Assembly: GCA_964019155.1 (NCBI GenBank)
Contig: OZ025240.1
Location: forward strand, 45,564,274 to 45,628,273
Direction of reading: 5' to 3'
Origin: Osedax fenrisi
Taxonomy: Eukaryota > Annelida > Polychaeta > Sabellida > Siboglinidae
Length of the DNA: 64,000 nucleotides
Positions 22,152-35,168 of this stretch are shown here, piece by piece. Numbering within the stretch: the first letter of the stretch is position 1; every line of letters starts with the position of its first letter. The notes under the pieces are model-generated. The model saw only the letters and a program-made list of their open reading frames with translations, did not search any database and was not told the origin of the DNA. A program made the position numbers and the translations under genes.

Positions 22152-22940
22152 GGGGAAAGTAACCGGACACTCTCGGTATCTCAGAAACTATAAATCCTAC
22201 AACAAAATTGTTAATGAATAAAATATTTGTAATAATATAAAAAGTATTTTTAAATTTCCAAAATAGTGCTGATATATCCAATAAACTGATTTTTGTATTA
22301 CGTTTTTAAATTTATGAAAACAAATTTCAACTTAAAATATTCTCAACCATATACAAATTTATCGATATAAAACAACAATATATTATTAATAATTAAAGCA
22401 TTATATGCATAATTGCTATATTTGTTATAAAATATAGAAATTAATTAAGTTATATATGCAAATAACAAGTATTACCCTATAACCAATCAGCGCACAGTGT
22501 GAGAACTATTCTAATTATCATAACAAGCGCATGATTTATAATGTTAATACCACCAATAAAGGTAAATCTTAAAATGTTATTATTTAGATACTTAAAATGT
22601 ATTATTAATTAAAAAAATAATACAAATAAATAAAGTATTAACTAATTAAAATATATTATATTATTCATAACATTAATTTTAAATAATGTAATTGTTCATC
22701 AATAATATATAGTTTATCTAGTAGTATATGTGGTGTCCGTATTCCGACATGGGTACCGAATACGGACACCCCCATGATCTATTGAATAAAAAGATTAAAT
22801 AAAATTTTAAAATCACAATAATATTTATAATCATATAGTAATATATACTATTACGATATTGTAATTGTTGAATACAAATATATGGTCATAAAATGTTTAG
22901 ACCACTTAGGTTAAAGTGTCCGTATTAGGTTACTTTCCTC
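22152..22940. mobile_element. TA-flanked TIR element, AATACGGACACT family, copy 2
   Basis: GGGGAAAGTAACCGGACACT at the left and, reversed, GAGGAAAGTAACCTAATACG at the right, with TA on both sides (22150-22151, 22941-22942). It contains TATCTCAGAAACTATAA, TAACCAATCAGCGCACAG and GGGTACCGAATACGGACACC in the same order as the element at 6279-7134. Confidence 0.82.
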
Positions 22941-23394
22941 TAGGGTAGAGGAAAGTCTCCGATTACCGACTCCCTCTGGTATCTAACCTAACTATAGGAG
23001 ATATCAAAACATTATATATACACGAACTGTTAGTAATTTTAATGATAAATTTGAATAACTTTTGTTTTAAAAAATATGCAATCCTATGGGATTGTATAAA
23101 ATTATTATTTGATAAAATGTAATATTCTGTTTTTACTTTTTAAATATTAGAATAATAACTTTTTTTAAATCATTGTAAATACTTTATTAATTAAAAGAAA
23201 ACTCAATACTGCGCATATTATTGTATACAATCTATAGATCAATACAATGTTTATAAATGTTATAAAAATAATTTAATTTGAATAACTGTTAACTAATATA
23301 TCTTAATTATAACATCCCATATGATTTTCCTATTACCGACCCCACACTGTTAGAAATAAATGGTATAACATTGATTAAAAAATGGTATAACCCC

Positions 23395-23800
23395 GTGGCG
23401 TCCTGGTATACCATTTACGGTATAACTAATTAAAAAAGTTATACCATATTTTATAAAAAGTTATACCATATTTTATATAAAGTTATACCATAATTTATTA
23501 AAATTTATACCATATATTATATAAAGTTATACCATATTTTATAAAAAGTTATACCATATTTGATATAAAGTTATACCATAATTTATTAAAATTTAACCTA
23601 TATTTTATTTAAAGTTATACCATAATTTATACCATATATTATATAAAGTTATACCATCATTTATTAAAAGTTATACTATATTTTATTTAAAGTTATACCA
23701 TAATTTATTAAAATGTATACCATATATTATATAAATTTATACCATAATTTATTAAAAGTTATACTATATTTTATTTAAATTTATACCAGTGTTTATAATA
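23395..23800. repeat. TTATACCATA-type tandem repeat, ~20-22 bp units
   Basis: Around eighteen units of the form AGTTATACCATATTTTATAA, with small variations, follow the left end of the CACTGTTA element. Confidence 0.75.
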
Positions 23801-24244
23801 ACTTACTATTCTATATTATTAATTTATATATGGAATCGACATTTATAATGATCATTTATTTTCTAAAAACCACATATTTTGGTGTAATAATATTGTTAAT
23901 TAACAGATACATTTTTAAATAAATAACGTGATACAAAATTACATACATAATTAATGTGTGTAGGACATGTTATACATATTCACATGTGAAACAAATAAAA
24001 TTAATACCATGGTATTATTATTAAGTGCACTTAATAAAATACGAAATACATTATTTTTAACTGTTACCAAACAATTATCGACACACATAATAAGCATCCT
24101 CATTTCTGATATATGAAGTCATTATTTCCTGCAATTAAAATTCAAATATTTATATAAGTTTATTTATATTTATTATTAAATAATATTTATATAAATAAAG
24201 TACTATTATATATAATATATTATAATATTGTATATTATATAATA

Positions 24245-24245
<1 letters not shown>

Positions 24246-24286
<41 letters not shown>
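24246..24286. repeat. (TA)n microsatellite
   Basis: Uninterrupted TA run of about 20 units; typical of the many such tracts in this window. Confidence 0.85.
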
Positions 24287-24288
<2 letters not shown>

Positions 24289-24705
24289 GAGTATACTATA
24301 ATTTTGAGTTAGTATACGAAAAATCAAATAGTTAAAATAACTATAATATTAAATCTATAGTTATTAAGTAATTATTAAGTAACCTTATCTTTATTTTCAT
24401 TGATACTAGCAAATTCATTTTTCAATAATTAGTAAACTCCCATCATAAAATATAACTTTCACGTATCTATTTTAGGAAATATTATATTATATATTTAATT
24501 ATACACTTTATAATCTATATTTGATTAAGGATAGAAGGATATTGATAATATTTGTACAACATATCACATTATTTGTATATATACCTATTAGTAATATAAT
24601 TTAAATTTAATTACATTGTGAGCTAAAAATATATTAAATAATTGACCATATATGGATATATAGTATACTATCCACGGACTAATAAAATATTATTAATTAG
24701 ATTAC

Positions 24706-24877
24706 CTGTTTGATCAGTTTTCGTAGTAGCGCTACCTAGTACATCAATATATTCGTCTATATATTTTTGTATATACGTTATATGCTTTATCTTCCCCATC
24801 AACTCACTATTCCTCTCCGGGAATTTTTCTAATATTTTAGGTGAAATTTGAAATTCAGCAAATAATTCTTCAGTTTC
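24706..24877 (-). CDS. Candidate internal exon of an unidentified gene
   Basis: On the minus strand, TATTAATATGCAG precedes the exon and CAAACAG|GTAATC ends it: good splice sites around 57 codons plus one base (phase 0 in, phase 1 out). The peptide is charged and non-repetitive: ETEELFAEFQISPKILEKF, then ERNSELMGKIKHI, then IDEYIDVLGSATTKTDQTG. It is helix-prone and unlike the transposon proteins here. I do not recognise the family. An ATG overlaps the acceptor, so it could also be a first exon (from 24883). No neighbouring exon was identified, and a chance open frame cannot be excluded. Confidence 0.45.
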
Positions 24878-25454
24878 CTGCATATTAATATATAGATTAT
24901 AGTTATCATAATTTTATAATATATATATATATGTAATAAAGTGAATGTTCTAATACAATTTATTAATCAAATCAAATACCTGTTGAACATACTAATAATA
25001 ATAATAATAATAATACCTACCCGATGAGATGCAGAACGAAGAATGATGCAATCTCACCGAGTGGAGTTTATTCTATAGAAAAATAACGAAATATACTTTA
25101 CAGACGATACAAATATAAAATACCAGAAAAGCAAACATTTACATGGCTATGGCTATGCAATTAACACAGAGCGTGACACCGAAATCTAGTTTAAAGCCTG
25201 GGTTTAAAGTTGTTATGTAGATATATCGATTTCTGTTACGTAATGCTAAATGCATTTAAATGTATATTACAATCAAATTTATTATAATCATTATATCTAT
25301 AATTTTGACTTTATAACATATATATATATATATATATATAATTATGTAATTATATTATAACAATTGAATTATGTATTATAAATAATATATAAATATATTA
25401 TAAAATTATATATTATATAAACTTTTATATTATTATATATAATATGATATAATT

Positions 25455-25495
<41 letters not shown>

Positions 25496-25691
25496 AGTAT
25501 AAATACCTTATTTATATTGTAATGTGTTGAAAAATAGATGATTCTCATGTTGAGTGTAGAGTGTAAATAGAATGTGTTAATAAATAAAATGGAATTATGG
25601 AACTATGGATTGATTATGAGTTAATTTTGGGAATTATATATAATATACAAATAATGCCTACATATATATACACACACATACACACACATTT

Positions 25692-25732
<41 letters not shown>

Positions 25733-26315
25733 TCTAAACAAATCAAATGTTATACCATATAATATATAATCTTATACCATTTAACGTAATTGTATGGTAT
25801 AACTCGTATTTCCATATGTTATACCATATAATTCATAATGTTATACCCTTATTTTTAACAGTGCATGCATACGTGATTCATAATATCCAATCAAAATAGA
25901 TCCTTGTTTTACTTTAAAATATGACGTAAGTTGTTTTTGTATCATTTATATAGATTTAAGATTCATGATTACTCAAATACCTGTTGAGCATACTAATAAT
26001 AATAATAATAATAGTACCTACCCGATGAGATGCAGAACGAAGAATGATGCAATCTCACCGAGTGGAGTTTATTCTATAGAAAAATAACGAAATATACTTT
26101 ACAGACGATACAAATATAAAATACCAGAAAAGCAAACATTTACATGGCTATGGCTATGCAATTAACACAGAGCGTGACACCGAAATCTAGTTTAAAGCCT
26201 GGGTTTAAAGTTGTTATGTAGATATATCGATTTCTGTTACGTAATGCTAAATGCATTTAAATGTATATTACAATCAAATTTATTATAATCATTATATCTA
26301 TAATTTTGACTTTAT

Positions 26316-26351
<36 letters not shown>

Positions 26352-26461
26352 TGTAATTATATTATAACAATTGAATTATGTATTATAAATAATATATAAA
26401 TATATTATAAAATTATATATTATATAAACTTTTATATTATTATATATAATATGATATAATT

Positions 26462-26504
<43 letters not shown>

Positions 26505-26700
26505 AGTATAAATACCTTATTTATATTGTAATGTGTTGAAAAATAGATGATTCTCATGTTGAGTGTTGAGTGTAAATAGAATGTGTTAATAAATAAAATG
26601 GAATTATGGAACTATGGATTGATTATGAGTTAATTTTGGGAATTATATATAATATACAAATAATGCCTACATATATATACACACACATACACACACATTT

Positions 26701-26704
<4 letters not shown>

Positions 26705-26748
<44 letters not shown>

Positions 26749-26781
26749 CATACAAACATACATAAATACATACATACATAC

Positions 26782-26846
<65 letters not shown>
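26705..26846. repeat. Compound microsatellite (TA)n / CATACATA / (TA)n
   Basis: Two TA runs (about 26705-26742 and 26784-26846) flank a CATACATACATA segment. Open frames translating to I-Y-I-Y here are artefacts. Confidence 0.85.
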
Positions 26847-26847
<1 letters not shown>

Positions 26848-27122
26848 TCGAATAAAGATAAGTATTTGTATATACAAAATAAACTTAATTTTAAAATGTT
26901 ATTGTATAACTGGTATTTCCATATTTTATACCATATAATTCATAAAGTTATACCATTATATTTAATAGCTAATGGTATAACTAAAAATTTGAAATCTTAA
27001 AAAATTTAAAATTTGTAATCTTATACCATTTAAATTAAGCTATATGGTATAACTAAAAAAACAAATGTTATAGGTACTATATAATTTGTGATCTTATACC
27101 ATTTCAATTAAGCTATATGGTA

Positions 27123-27218
27123 TACTATATAATTTGTGATCTTATACCATTTCAATTAAGCTATATGGTATACCATATAGCTTAATTGAAATGGTATAAG
27201 ATCACAAATTATATAGTA
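27123..27218. repeat. Perfect 96-bp palindrome, no spacer
   Basis: The 48 bases ending ...GCTATATGGTA at 27170 are followed at once by their exact reverse complement starting TACCATATAGC. The left arm is also repeated directly just upstream (from about 27066), so the palindrome arose next to a direct repeat. Such sequences can extrude as cruciforms and are unstable in cloning. Confidence 0.88.
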
Positions 27219-28621
27219 CCTATAACATTTGTTTTTTTTAAGTTATATATAACTAAACAAATCAAATGTTATACCATATAATATATAATCTTATACCATT
27301 TAACGTAATTGTATGGTATAACTCGTATTTCCATATGTTATACCATATAATTCATAATGTTATACCCTTATTTTTAACAGTGCATGCATACGTGATTCAT
27401 AATATCCAATCAAAATAGATCCTTGTTTTACTTTAAAATATGACGTAAGTTGTTTTTGTATCATTTATATAGATTTAAGATTCATGATTACTGTTGATTA
27501 TATACATACTGATTAATAAATAAATAATAATATACATTATTTTAATATAATTACTATAAAGTTTAAATGTAAATGTAATATTACTATAAAACATAATTTC
27601 AATAAAAAATAAATTGTGTGCATGTTATAATTAATTATATTTATGTATATTTACTATTTTTATTAGATATTATAATACTACACTTATTGTAATACCACGA
27701 TTATTTTAGGGGGTCGGTAATAGGAGAAGGGGGTAGGTATTAGGCACATGTATCCGATTACCGACCCCCCTGTTTATTCTTGTAAATATAATTATATATA
27801 ATGATATATCAACAATTTAAAATATCCATATTATTCATTGCATTAATATTACCCTAATTACAATATTTCAGATAAAGGGGACGTGAGCCTCACGTCGTGA
27901 GGGGGTTTTTGTCAGTGCGGGGGTTTTGGTGAATGCGAAATATTCGGAAAACGGTGATAGTTATACAAAAAATTAACATTGATGAAATACACCTAATACA
28001 GTTGTTAACTTATTTATATTTATTAATTTAAAAAAAAATTAAATATTAATTAAAAATTATTGATTGTTAGAAAAATCGCTAATTTTAGCTAATATTAGAG
28101 AAAAAAAAGTACCATAAAATGTCATAATACAACTTCAATGTTAATATATCGACTACAATTTTAATACCATTATAATCCCCAATATGTTTTACATATAATA
28201 ATACTTAAATATCATTAATAACTAATTATTATATATCAGTTTTTGATTAAACAGTGATGGTACATAAAGTAGGGGGTTTTGGTCAATGAAGTGCGACTGT
28301 TATGGTCAATGATTAACCAATCAGCGAATAGAAATATTCATATTCATAATTCTTTAAATATCTTTACATATGAATAAGTATCAGTGAATATTATATAGGT
28401 ATATTAGAAATATTATATACCTACTACCATTATATTTATAAATGATGTATTAATTATCATCTATTAAGTAATCTATACATATATATTAAGTATTATAAAC
28501 TTATTAAATATAAATATATATTTATATATATATAATTTATATATATATATATATAATTTATTAAATATATAAATTAGTTAAATATCAATTAATTAATATA
28601 AAAATAATATAATATTATTAG

Positions 28622-28626
<5 letters not shown>

Positions 28627-28675
<49 letters not shown>

Positions 28676-28723
28676 ATATGTATATTATATACAATAATAT
28701 AGTACAAAATTACTATAGTAAGA

Positions 28724-28769
<46 letters not shown>
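28627..28769. repeat. Two long (TA)n microsatellites
   Basis: About 28627-28672 and 28728-28768. Confidence 0.85.
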
Positions 28770-28771
<2 letters not shown>

Positions 28772-29468
28772 AATACACATACATATAAGCACATATGCAT
28801 ACATACGAATATACTATTAAATTCAGCACAATACATCACTATTTAAAAGTATACTTTTATGTCAATTATAATTGATTTTAATTTATAACAATCTTATATT
28901 ATATTTATTTTCTTTATATATTCATACATTCTAATTATTTTTATTATACTCATATATATATAATGCATATAACAATAATACAATTGCATTGTGGGTATAG
29001 ATAACATCCATTATATGAGGTGCAGGCCTTATACACTATAGTGATGATAGTTTATATAGTAATACCAAAGCTTGTATTTGGTAATACTGTATACATGAAT
29101 ATATTCCCATGTATGTGTTATGAATGATAGCATGGTATTGTGCACACTGACATAATTCACCTCTAAGAGAAATACACACGTCTGTTTTTCTGTCTTAATA
29201 TATATGTCTGTCATTATGTATGTATATCTATCAACACAGCATAGTATTGTGTATACTTATATACATGCAGTGAATGAATACATTTAGTAAGAGCTGTAGG
29301 TCACTAAAGCTACGAAGGACTTATACAATGACATGCATTACAGAGTATAACATACATAGTCATCTGTAAACATATATGGATGCAAGCTAGCATTCTATAG
29401 AAATAACAGTTGTATGTTTACCTACATATATGTATATATGCATGTCTGGCATATATATATATATATAC

Positions 29469-30125
29469 CAAAGATTTTCCAAATGAAAGATATTGCACTT
29501 GTGTAAATTTGTGTAACCTAATAATTTGATATAGCCCTCTAGTGTTAATAGTTTTATAATAATAATTTTCTATATTTATTGTAATTGTAAATAATAAATT
29601 ATATACAATATACATTTATATTGTATTATAATATGTATTGACATGATTTTAAAATGATAATATAATTATATAACAATATAATACACTGATTAGTTATATT
29701 TAATATAAACAAATACAATAAATGATAAATATATTGTTATAAATCATAATATTAAAAGAAAACATGTATTGTATTGTTATGAATTTAAACTTATGTATAT
29801 AATTATAAAACTAGAACTTAAACTAATTAGTAATTATGTAATTTAATGTAAAAAATAAATATATAATATAAATATATATTATTTATAAATTATAATATTA
29901 AAAAAAACTACATGTATTGTATTATAATTTGTATTATATTGTAATGATTTTAAATGTATGTATATAATTAGAAAACAAGAAATTTAAATAAAAATATCAC
30001 ATGATTTAAAATTTCATATACTATTTCGCCATCTAGTGTTAATGTTGTTTTTTCATTTTAAATTTACATTTTTAGGTACTAGAGATAGATAGGGAGTGCA
30101 ATATCTTTACTTCACAATATCTTTG
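29469..30125. mobile_element. MITE with CAAAGAT ends and 7-bp target duplication
   Basis: Left CAAAGATTTTCCAAATGAAA followed by GATATTGCACT. The right end, reversed, is CAAAGATATTGTGAAGTAAA followed by GATATTGCACT. Flanks TATATAC on both sides (29462-29468, 30126-30132). A sister copy is at 58449-58902. 657 bases, no coding frame. Confidence 0.75.
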
Positions 30126-31449
30126 TATATACCATATATACATACACATATACACACACACTGTGTATACATATATGCATATATATGAATACCATATAAT
30201 ATATGGCATATACACATATAACTTTTGATAACACATTATTAATAACTGAGTATTTTATTCATATGTAATTTAATCAGATATGTTTTTGTAATATTTAAAC
30301 ATTATACACATTAAAAAAAATCCATAAATATGATGAATGTAATATAATTTTGTATTATATTATTAGTTCAATGTTATACTAAAAATAAGCTATATATCAT
30401 ACACATAATATATTACATAACAATTAGGAGCTTGCATATTACACAATAGTAAGAACCTGATTATATATATTCATATATATGCATACATGCATACACATAC
30501 ACATACATAATCACACACACATACACACTAATATACTATTAAATTCATAATAATCTATTTTCCATGTAAACAAAATACTTTTTAATTCTACTTCCTAGTT
30601 CTACATTTTTTTGATTAGCATTCGGCCAATTTTTTATATTGTCATTTTGATAGTATATTCCTGACTTTATTATTCTCCTTAATGATGTTATAGGACTTTT
30701 ACATAGTATTCTACTATCGTGAAAGGAGTGCCCGCCCCTTCACATACGAAATAGCATACAACATAGCTTTATTTTCTCATTTATTGTAGGTCATATATAC
30801 CAATAAATATATACAATATATTCATATTTTGGTTTAAGAAATAATATATCGATAGTTGTGAGATATATCAATAATTATTTACAACGTGACATGTCTTATT
30901 ATGATTTAATGAACACTTATTATATTGCGTGCGGCGAACGGCGTGGAATACTCATATCTAATACAGTTGATAAAATGTGTATTAAATTGCTATTTATATT
31001 GCTCGAGAATATGTGGCGGTCCTTATCGGTGAATTCGGAACTATTGACCAAAACCCCCGCACATACGACAAATCGCTAAATTTATTACCTAATTGTAAAA
31101 TCGATATATATTGAACATTATATGATAATATTAAATTCGCAAATATATTTGTAAAACCTACATGTATATATACATGTTTTAGATTGATATATTTTACTTA
31201 CGCCTTTAAAATATTATCTCATACAATTTAAAATTCATAGAGTGATTACTGTTTTGTTAAGTGACCGATATTATTTGACCAAAACCCCCTCACATCTCCA
31301 ATATATTTAATATTGAATAAGTTATTACAAATAATCATTTAGGGGTTGGTAATCAGAGACTTTCCCCTATATATGTATTATTCCCATATTTAAAATAGGG
31401 TTGGAAAAAAATAAATAGAATAACATATAGGTGTTATGTTGTAAGTAGT

Positions 31450-31450
<1 letters not shown>

Positions 31451-31495
<45 letters not shown>
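31451..31495. repeat. (TA)n microsatellite
   Basis: Uninterrupted TA run of about 22 units. Confidence 0.85.
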
Positions 31496-31497
<2 letters not shown>

Positions 31498-31532
31498 TAT
31501 ACCTATGTTGTAGCCTATAACTTGTAGGTATA

Positions 31533-31970
31533 GGGGAAATATGGGTAATGTGGCCATGAGGGTAATGTGGCCACTTGGCGTATCTCATAAACTATAAGTC
31601 CAATCAAAAAAAAATATATACATAAAATATGCGCTTTGGTAAGCATTGTTCAAATAAGTAAAAATAATTTGTATATCAATTAGTAAAAAAAATGATGTAA
31701 AAAATACAAAAAAATTTATTTATTTTAAAAAAAATTGAAATAAAAGTTTAGTAAAACATATATTAAATTACTAATATATAATATAAATTGAAAATTAAAG
31801 TTGAATATTAAAGCACTATTTAATTACAACAAATTGCGTAATCCATTTATTTTTGTGAATAATATTCATTATTATATTGTGTATAGCGTGATAGACCTAG
31901 ACGCTAGTAATGTGGCCACTTTTTAGCAGGTAATGTGGTTACTTCACGATGATTTAAGCTAATCCAAAAA
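31533..31970. mobile_element. TIR element left part, TAATGTGGCCAC family
   Basis: After TA (31531-31532) comes GGGGAAATATGGGTAATGTG, then a second GGGTAATGTGGCCACTT, then CGTATCTCATAAACTATAAG. Internal copies GTAATGTGGCCAC and GGTAATGTGGTTAC lie at about 31900-31945. The layout and the TATCTCATAAACTATAA block match the AATACGGACACT elements; only the repeated word differs. No right end was found, so it appears truncated. Confidence 0.7.
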
Positions 31971-32122
31971 AAATCAATATTTTTATATATTGAAAACGTT
32001 GATTGAATCAACATCTACTATATCCTAACTATACAAATATATGTACATGCATATAATAATCGTAGTATAAACTTTTAAATTTAATATAGTATATTTAATT
32101 ATCTATTAATACAATTATAAAG

Positions 32123-32173
<51 letters not shown>

Positions 32174-32583
32174 ATTCTATACAACACATATGTATACACT
32201 TAACTATATACACACAATTTTATTTTTATTTGTATATATGTATATGTATTATATATACTACTATATTTGTCATGAAATATATTAAACTAAATTAAAACAA
32301 AATTAAATCAATTTCCTGTTAATACAATATATAATACATTTTACTTTTGATATAGATTTTCTAAAGAATTTAATAAACTCAATTTTATTTTATGTATTTA
32401 ATTTAACTGTGCTTTATAATCATATTTATATATTCCATTTATACTTGTTCAGTAGCTTATTTGTATATTACATTTAACTTTTATTACCTCATATTATGTA
32501 ATTATATAAATAATTTGTATTTATTTTGATATGATATGATATTAATATATATTGGTGTAATATATTTAATATATGTATAAAAT

Positions 32584-32635
<52 letters not shown>

Positions 32636-32745
32636 GTTATACATAATTGTATACATATATTAAATATATTACACCAATAGTTATATATATATATATATAT
32701 AATGTTATATATAATTGTATACATATATTAAATATATTACACCGA
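31971..32745. other. AT-rich spacer with (TA)n tracts
   Basis: (TA)n at about 32131-32170 and 32589-32633; otherwise only the inverted repeat listed at 32551-32678. Confidence 0.6.
32551..32678. repeat. 27-bp perfect inverted repeat around a (TA)n core
   Basis: ATTGGTGTAATATATTTAAT continuing to ATATGTA (32551-32577) is exactly complementary to 32652-32678. A third, nearly identical right arm follows at about 32717-32744. Confidence 0.85.
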
Positions 32746-32747
32746 TA

Positions 32748-33146
32748 GTGGAAAGTAACCTAACTTTAACAATAAATGGTCTTAACATGTTATGACTCAT
32801 TATTTGTATTCAAAAATTAAAATATATTAATATTATATGATTATAGATATTATTGTGATTTTAAAATATTATTTTATCTTTTAATTCCATAGATAACCGG
32901 GGTGTCCGTATATGGTACCCATGTCAGAATACGGATACCCCATGTTATAATACGGACAGTGTCCGTTGGACATCCTATATACCACTAGATATAGGTATAC
33001 CTACTATATATTATTAATGAATCAATCAGAAAATTACAATTATAATTATATTATTTATAATTAATTTTATGAACAATGTATTCTGATTTAATTAGAAAAT
33101 AATGTATTTATTTTTATTATTTTTTTAATTAATAATACAATTTAAG
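32748..33146. mobile_element. AATACGGACACT-family TIR element, partial, reversed
   Basis: Begins GTGGAAAGTAACCTAACTTT after TA. It runs through GGTCTTAACATGTTATGACT, GGTGTCCGTATATGGTACCC and GGACAGTGTCCGTTGGACAT in the reverse of the order at 6279-7134. It stops at AATTTAAGTATC, where the LINE 3' end begins. Confidence 0.75.
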
Positions 33147-33464
33147 TATCTGCTTACTTGCTTATTTCGGGATTGTTGTTTCCCGGACAGTAATAGTTCT
33201 CCAAACAGCACGGTTCATTATAGCTACTCTCATCTCGCTCGCCGGTATACCAGTTTCGCGCTCTAGGTTAATATGGAATTCCTGATGTAGCTTTCTGGTG
33301 GCCTTCCCTTCTTCTAGTTCCATGAGTTGGTTCCCAAAGAACTAGATCCGAAACAACTTCATCATCTCTACGTATATGTTGCCTATAGGCAATGTCCAGA
33401 AAACTTTAAAAATCGATGTCTTATCGTTGTAGATATTTTTTCTATAGCCCCATAGAGTACTTCG

Positions 33465-34846
33465 TTAGTAACTTTCTGAGACCAATGTACGTTTAATTAT
33501 TCGAGTGTATGTGCCATCAAGTTGTTTGAGTAGTGTTTTTGTGTGAGTCCAAGTCTCATATCCATACAGCAGAACCGATTCAACTGTGGTGTGCATGATC
33601 CTGAGTTTCATTTTCCTACTAAGAGTTGACTTCCAGATATTCCTCATTTGATGACATGTTCTCCAAGCAAGCGCTTTTCTGATTTTTAAATATTTTGCAC
33701 TGCTGTCTATCCATGCCCCTAGATACTTGAAGTCTTCAACCATTTTCAGAGTTGACCTATCTATAGCTTTGATTTCAAACTGTTGAATGGTATTGTAGCT
33801 CATGTAGCCTATTTTGTTTTCCCATTATTCATGCTTAGTCCTACTCGTTTTGCTGATTTTTCGACTCGATAGAGTATCTCTTGGGCTTCTTTGATACCTT
33901 CACTTACTAATACAATATCATCTGCGAAGTCCATATAAGTAATAGTATTAGGTGGTACTCTTCTGCTTTTTCTTTTCCTTAGTTGGAAACCTAGCTTATC
34001 TTCCCTTCCTAGTAAATCTGTTCTCATAACATAATCGATAACTATGACACAAAGGTATGGAGCTAACGTATCTCCTTGTAAAACACCAGCTAAAATGTTG
34101 AAAGTTTCTGTTTCTCTATCAGGTGTAATGACATTAGTAGTAGTATCTTCATACATTATGCTAATAGCCGTCACCAACTCCTCCGGTATCCCATAAGCTT
34201 TCAGTATTGCAAGCATTTTCCCTCTGTGTATACTATCAAAGGCTTTCTTGAAGTCGATGAATATCAGGATTGCTTCTAGATTTTTATTTTGACTCCCTCA
34301 ATCAGTCGTCTAAGTGCTAATATTTGACTGGTTGTTGTTCTACCACTTCTGAAACCGTTTTGATTTTTCCTTAAATGGCAATCTAGATGATGCCTAATTC
34401 TGTTCAGTATCATACGATTATAAGTTTTCGCTACTAATGAAGTAAGACTTATACCACGATAATTACTATAGTAACATTATAGGTATACCTAGACTAATAT
34501 CTCCTTTCTTGGGTATTGGAATTATATTCAAAATTGACTATTGTTTTGGCTTCATTTTATCTAATAGTGCTTTGTTAATGAAGTAAATGATAATGTAATC
34601 TATAATACATCGTTTTAATACTTCTGGCCGTATTTCATCAACACCGCAGCTTTTACCTTCTTTGATTACATATTTTACCAACTTGTATTCATACATTTCA
34701 AAAGCTCCACACTTTATCTCTAGATGTTGTATAACTTGAATTTTCATTTCATTTTCGTCTTCAATATTTTGTGGTTTGCCTAATAAATCCTGAAAGTGTT
34801 TGTACCAAGTTTGTAGACGTTCTTTTTGGTTCTTACCTTTTAGCAT
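33465..34846 (-). pseudogene. RTE-like reverse transcriptase, multiply broken
   Basis: Three main frames. 34538-34846 is the N-terminal RT region with GKSCGVDEIRPEVL. 33809-34216 is the palm with GVLQGDTLAPYLCVIV and MDFADDIVLVSEG, an intact F-A-D-D box. 33465-33803 is the thumb/C-terminus with EDFKYLGAWIDSS and SVLLYGYETWTHT. Frameshifts separate the frames and the last ends at a stop. The GHC/GRP C-terminal block seen in the 11323 copy is only a trace here. Confidence 0.8.
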
Positions 34847-35168
34847 TCCTTTTTGAGTAGTTTTTCTACCAGTGATTTCATTTATTAATTCCCAGCTTAA
34901 TAGGTACTTTCTGTTGAGATCAGCGTTCTCAATTTGTTTGATCTTTTCTTCTAGGGTATCAACTGCAATATGTGTATATACTGTATATAGTTTATTGTGC
35001 GATTAGGTATTGTTATGTTGATTAGTCTTATTTGGATTGTCTTCATACTCTCTATTTGCATACGAGTGTCTTCTCTAGCTCTAGAAACAGTATTTTCAGT
35101 GGATGGACACATTTACTTTGTTTTAATTAAAAGTGGAACTAGTTCTCTTGTAACTTTAGCATTTATAT

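Larger units (their letters stand above)
23345..27382. mobile_element. Composite with CACTGTTA ends and GGTATAAC words
   Basis: Left CACTGTTAGAAATAAATGG followed by TATAACATT. The right end, reversed, is CACTGTTAAAAATAAGGG followed by TATAACATT. Inside, GTTATACCAT / ATGGTATAAC words occur dozens of times. No target duplication is clear. The interior also holds a candidate host-type exon (24706-24877) and a 1-kb tandem duplication, so it may be two elements plus captured DNA rather than one unit. Confidence 0.55.
24970..27494. repeat. Tandem duplication: unit 1 24970-25973, unit 2 25974-27494
   Basis: TCAAATACCTGTTGA(A/G)CATAC begins each unit. The first ~760 bases (through CCCGATGAGATGCAGAACGA, GGCTATGGCTATGCAATTAA and GGAATTATGGAACTATGG) are nearly identical. 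Both units end ATTTAAGATTCATGATTACT. Unit 2 has about 500 extra bases between a long (TA)n tract and TAAACAAATCAAATG. Confidence 0.85.
27897..31293. mobile_element. TIR element with GTGAGGGGGTTTTGGTCA ends
   Basis: Left end GTGAGGGGGTTTTTGTCA, immediately followed by a second GCGGGGGTTTTGGTGAATG. The right end, reversed, is GTGAGGGGGTTTTGGTCAAA. The same word appears internally (28270-28310; and ACCAAAACCCCCGCACA near 31050). AACCAATCAGCG at about 28315 matches the other TIR families. It interrupts the ATTACCGACCCC element. A clear target duplication was not found. Contains long (TA)n runs and the MITE at 29469-30125. No transposase seen. Confidence 0.7.
22948..31367. mobile_element. TIR element, ATTACCGACCCC family, enlarged by nested insertions
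   Basis: Left end GAGGAAAGTCTCCGATTACC. The right end, reversed, is GGGGAAAGTCTCTGATTACC. TA flanks both (22946-22947, 31368-31369). The compact relative at 55735-56369 is only about 635 bases, and its pieces can be found in order here: 22948-23340, about 27390-27870, and 31300-31367. The remainder is later material: the CACTGTTA element (23345-27382), the GAGGGGGTTTTGGTCA element (27897-31293) and what they contain. It starts five bases after the previous element ends. Confidence 0.72.

Noticed and set aside
24970..26720. Pair of LTRs flanking an element
   Set aside because: The two ~760-base similar segments are directly adjacent units of a tandem duplication with no internal coding region between them and no TG...CA ends.
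26606..27000. Several 70-110 codon open frames rich in Ile and Tyr (also at 28618-28839, 46283-46665, 50515-50736, 53593-53856)
   Set aside because: They translate (TA)n and CATACATA microsatellites; no start context, splice sites or domain.
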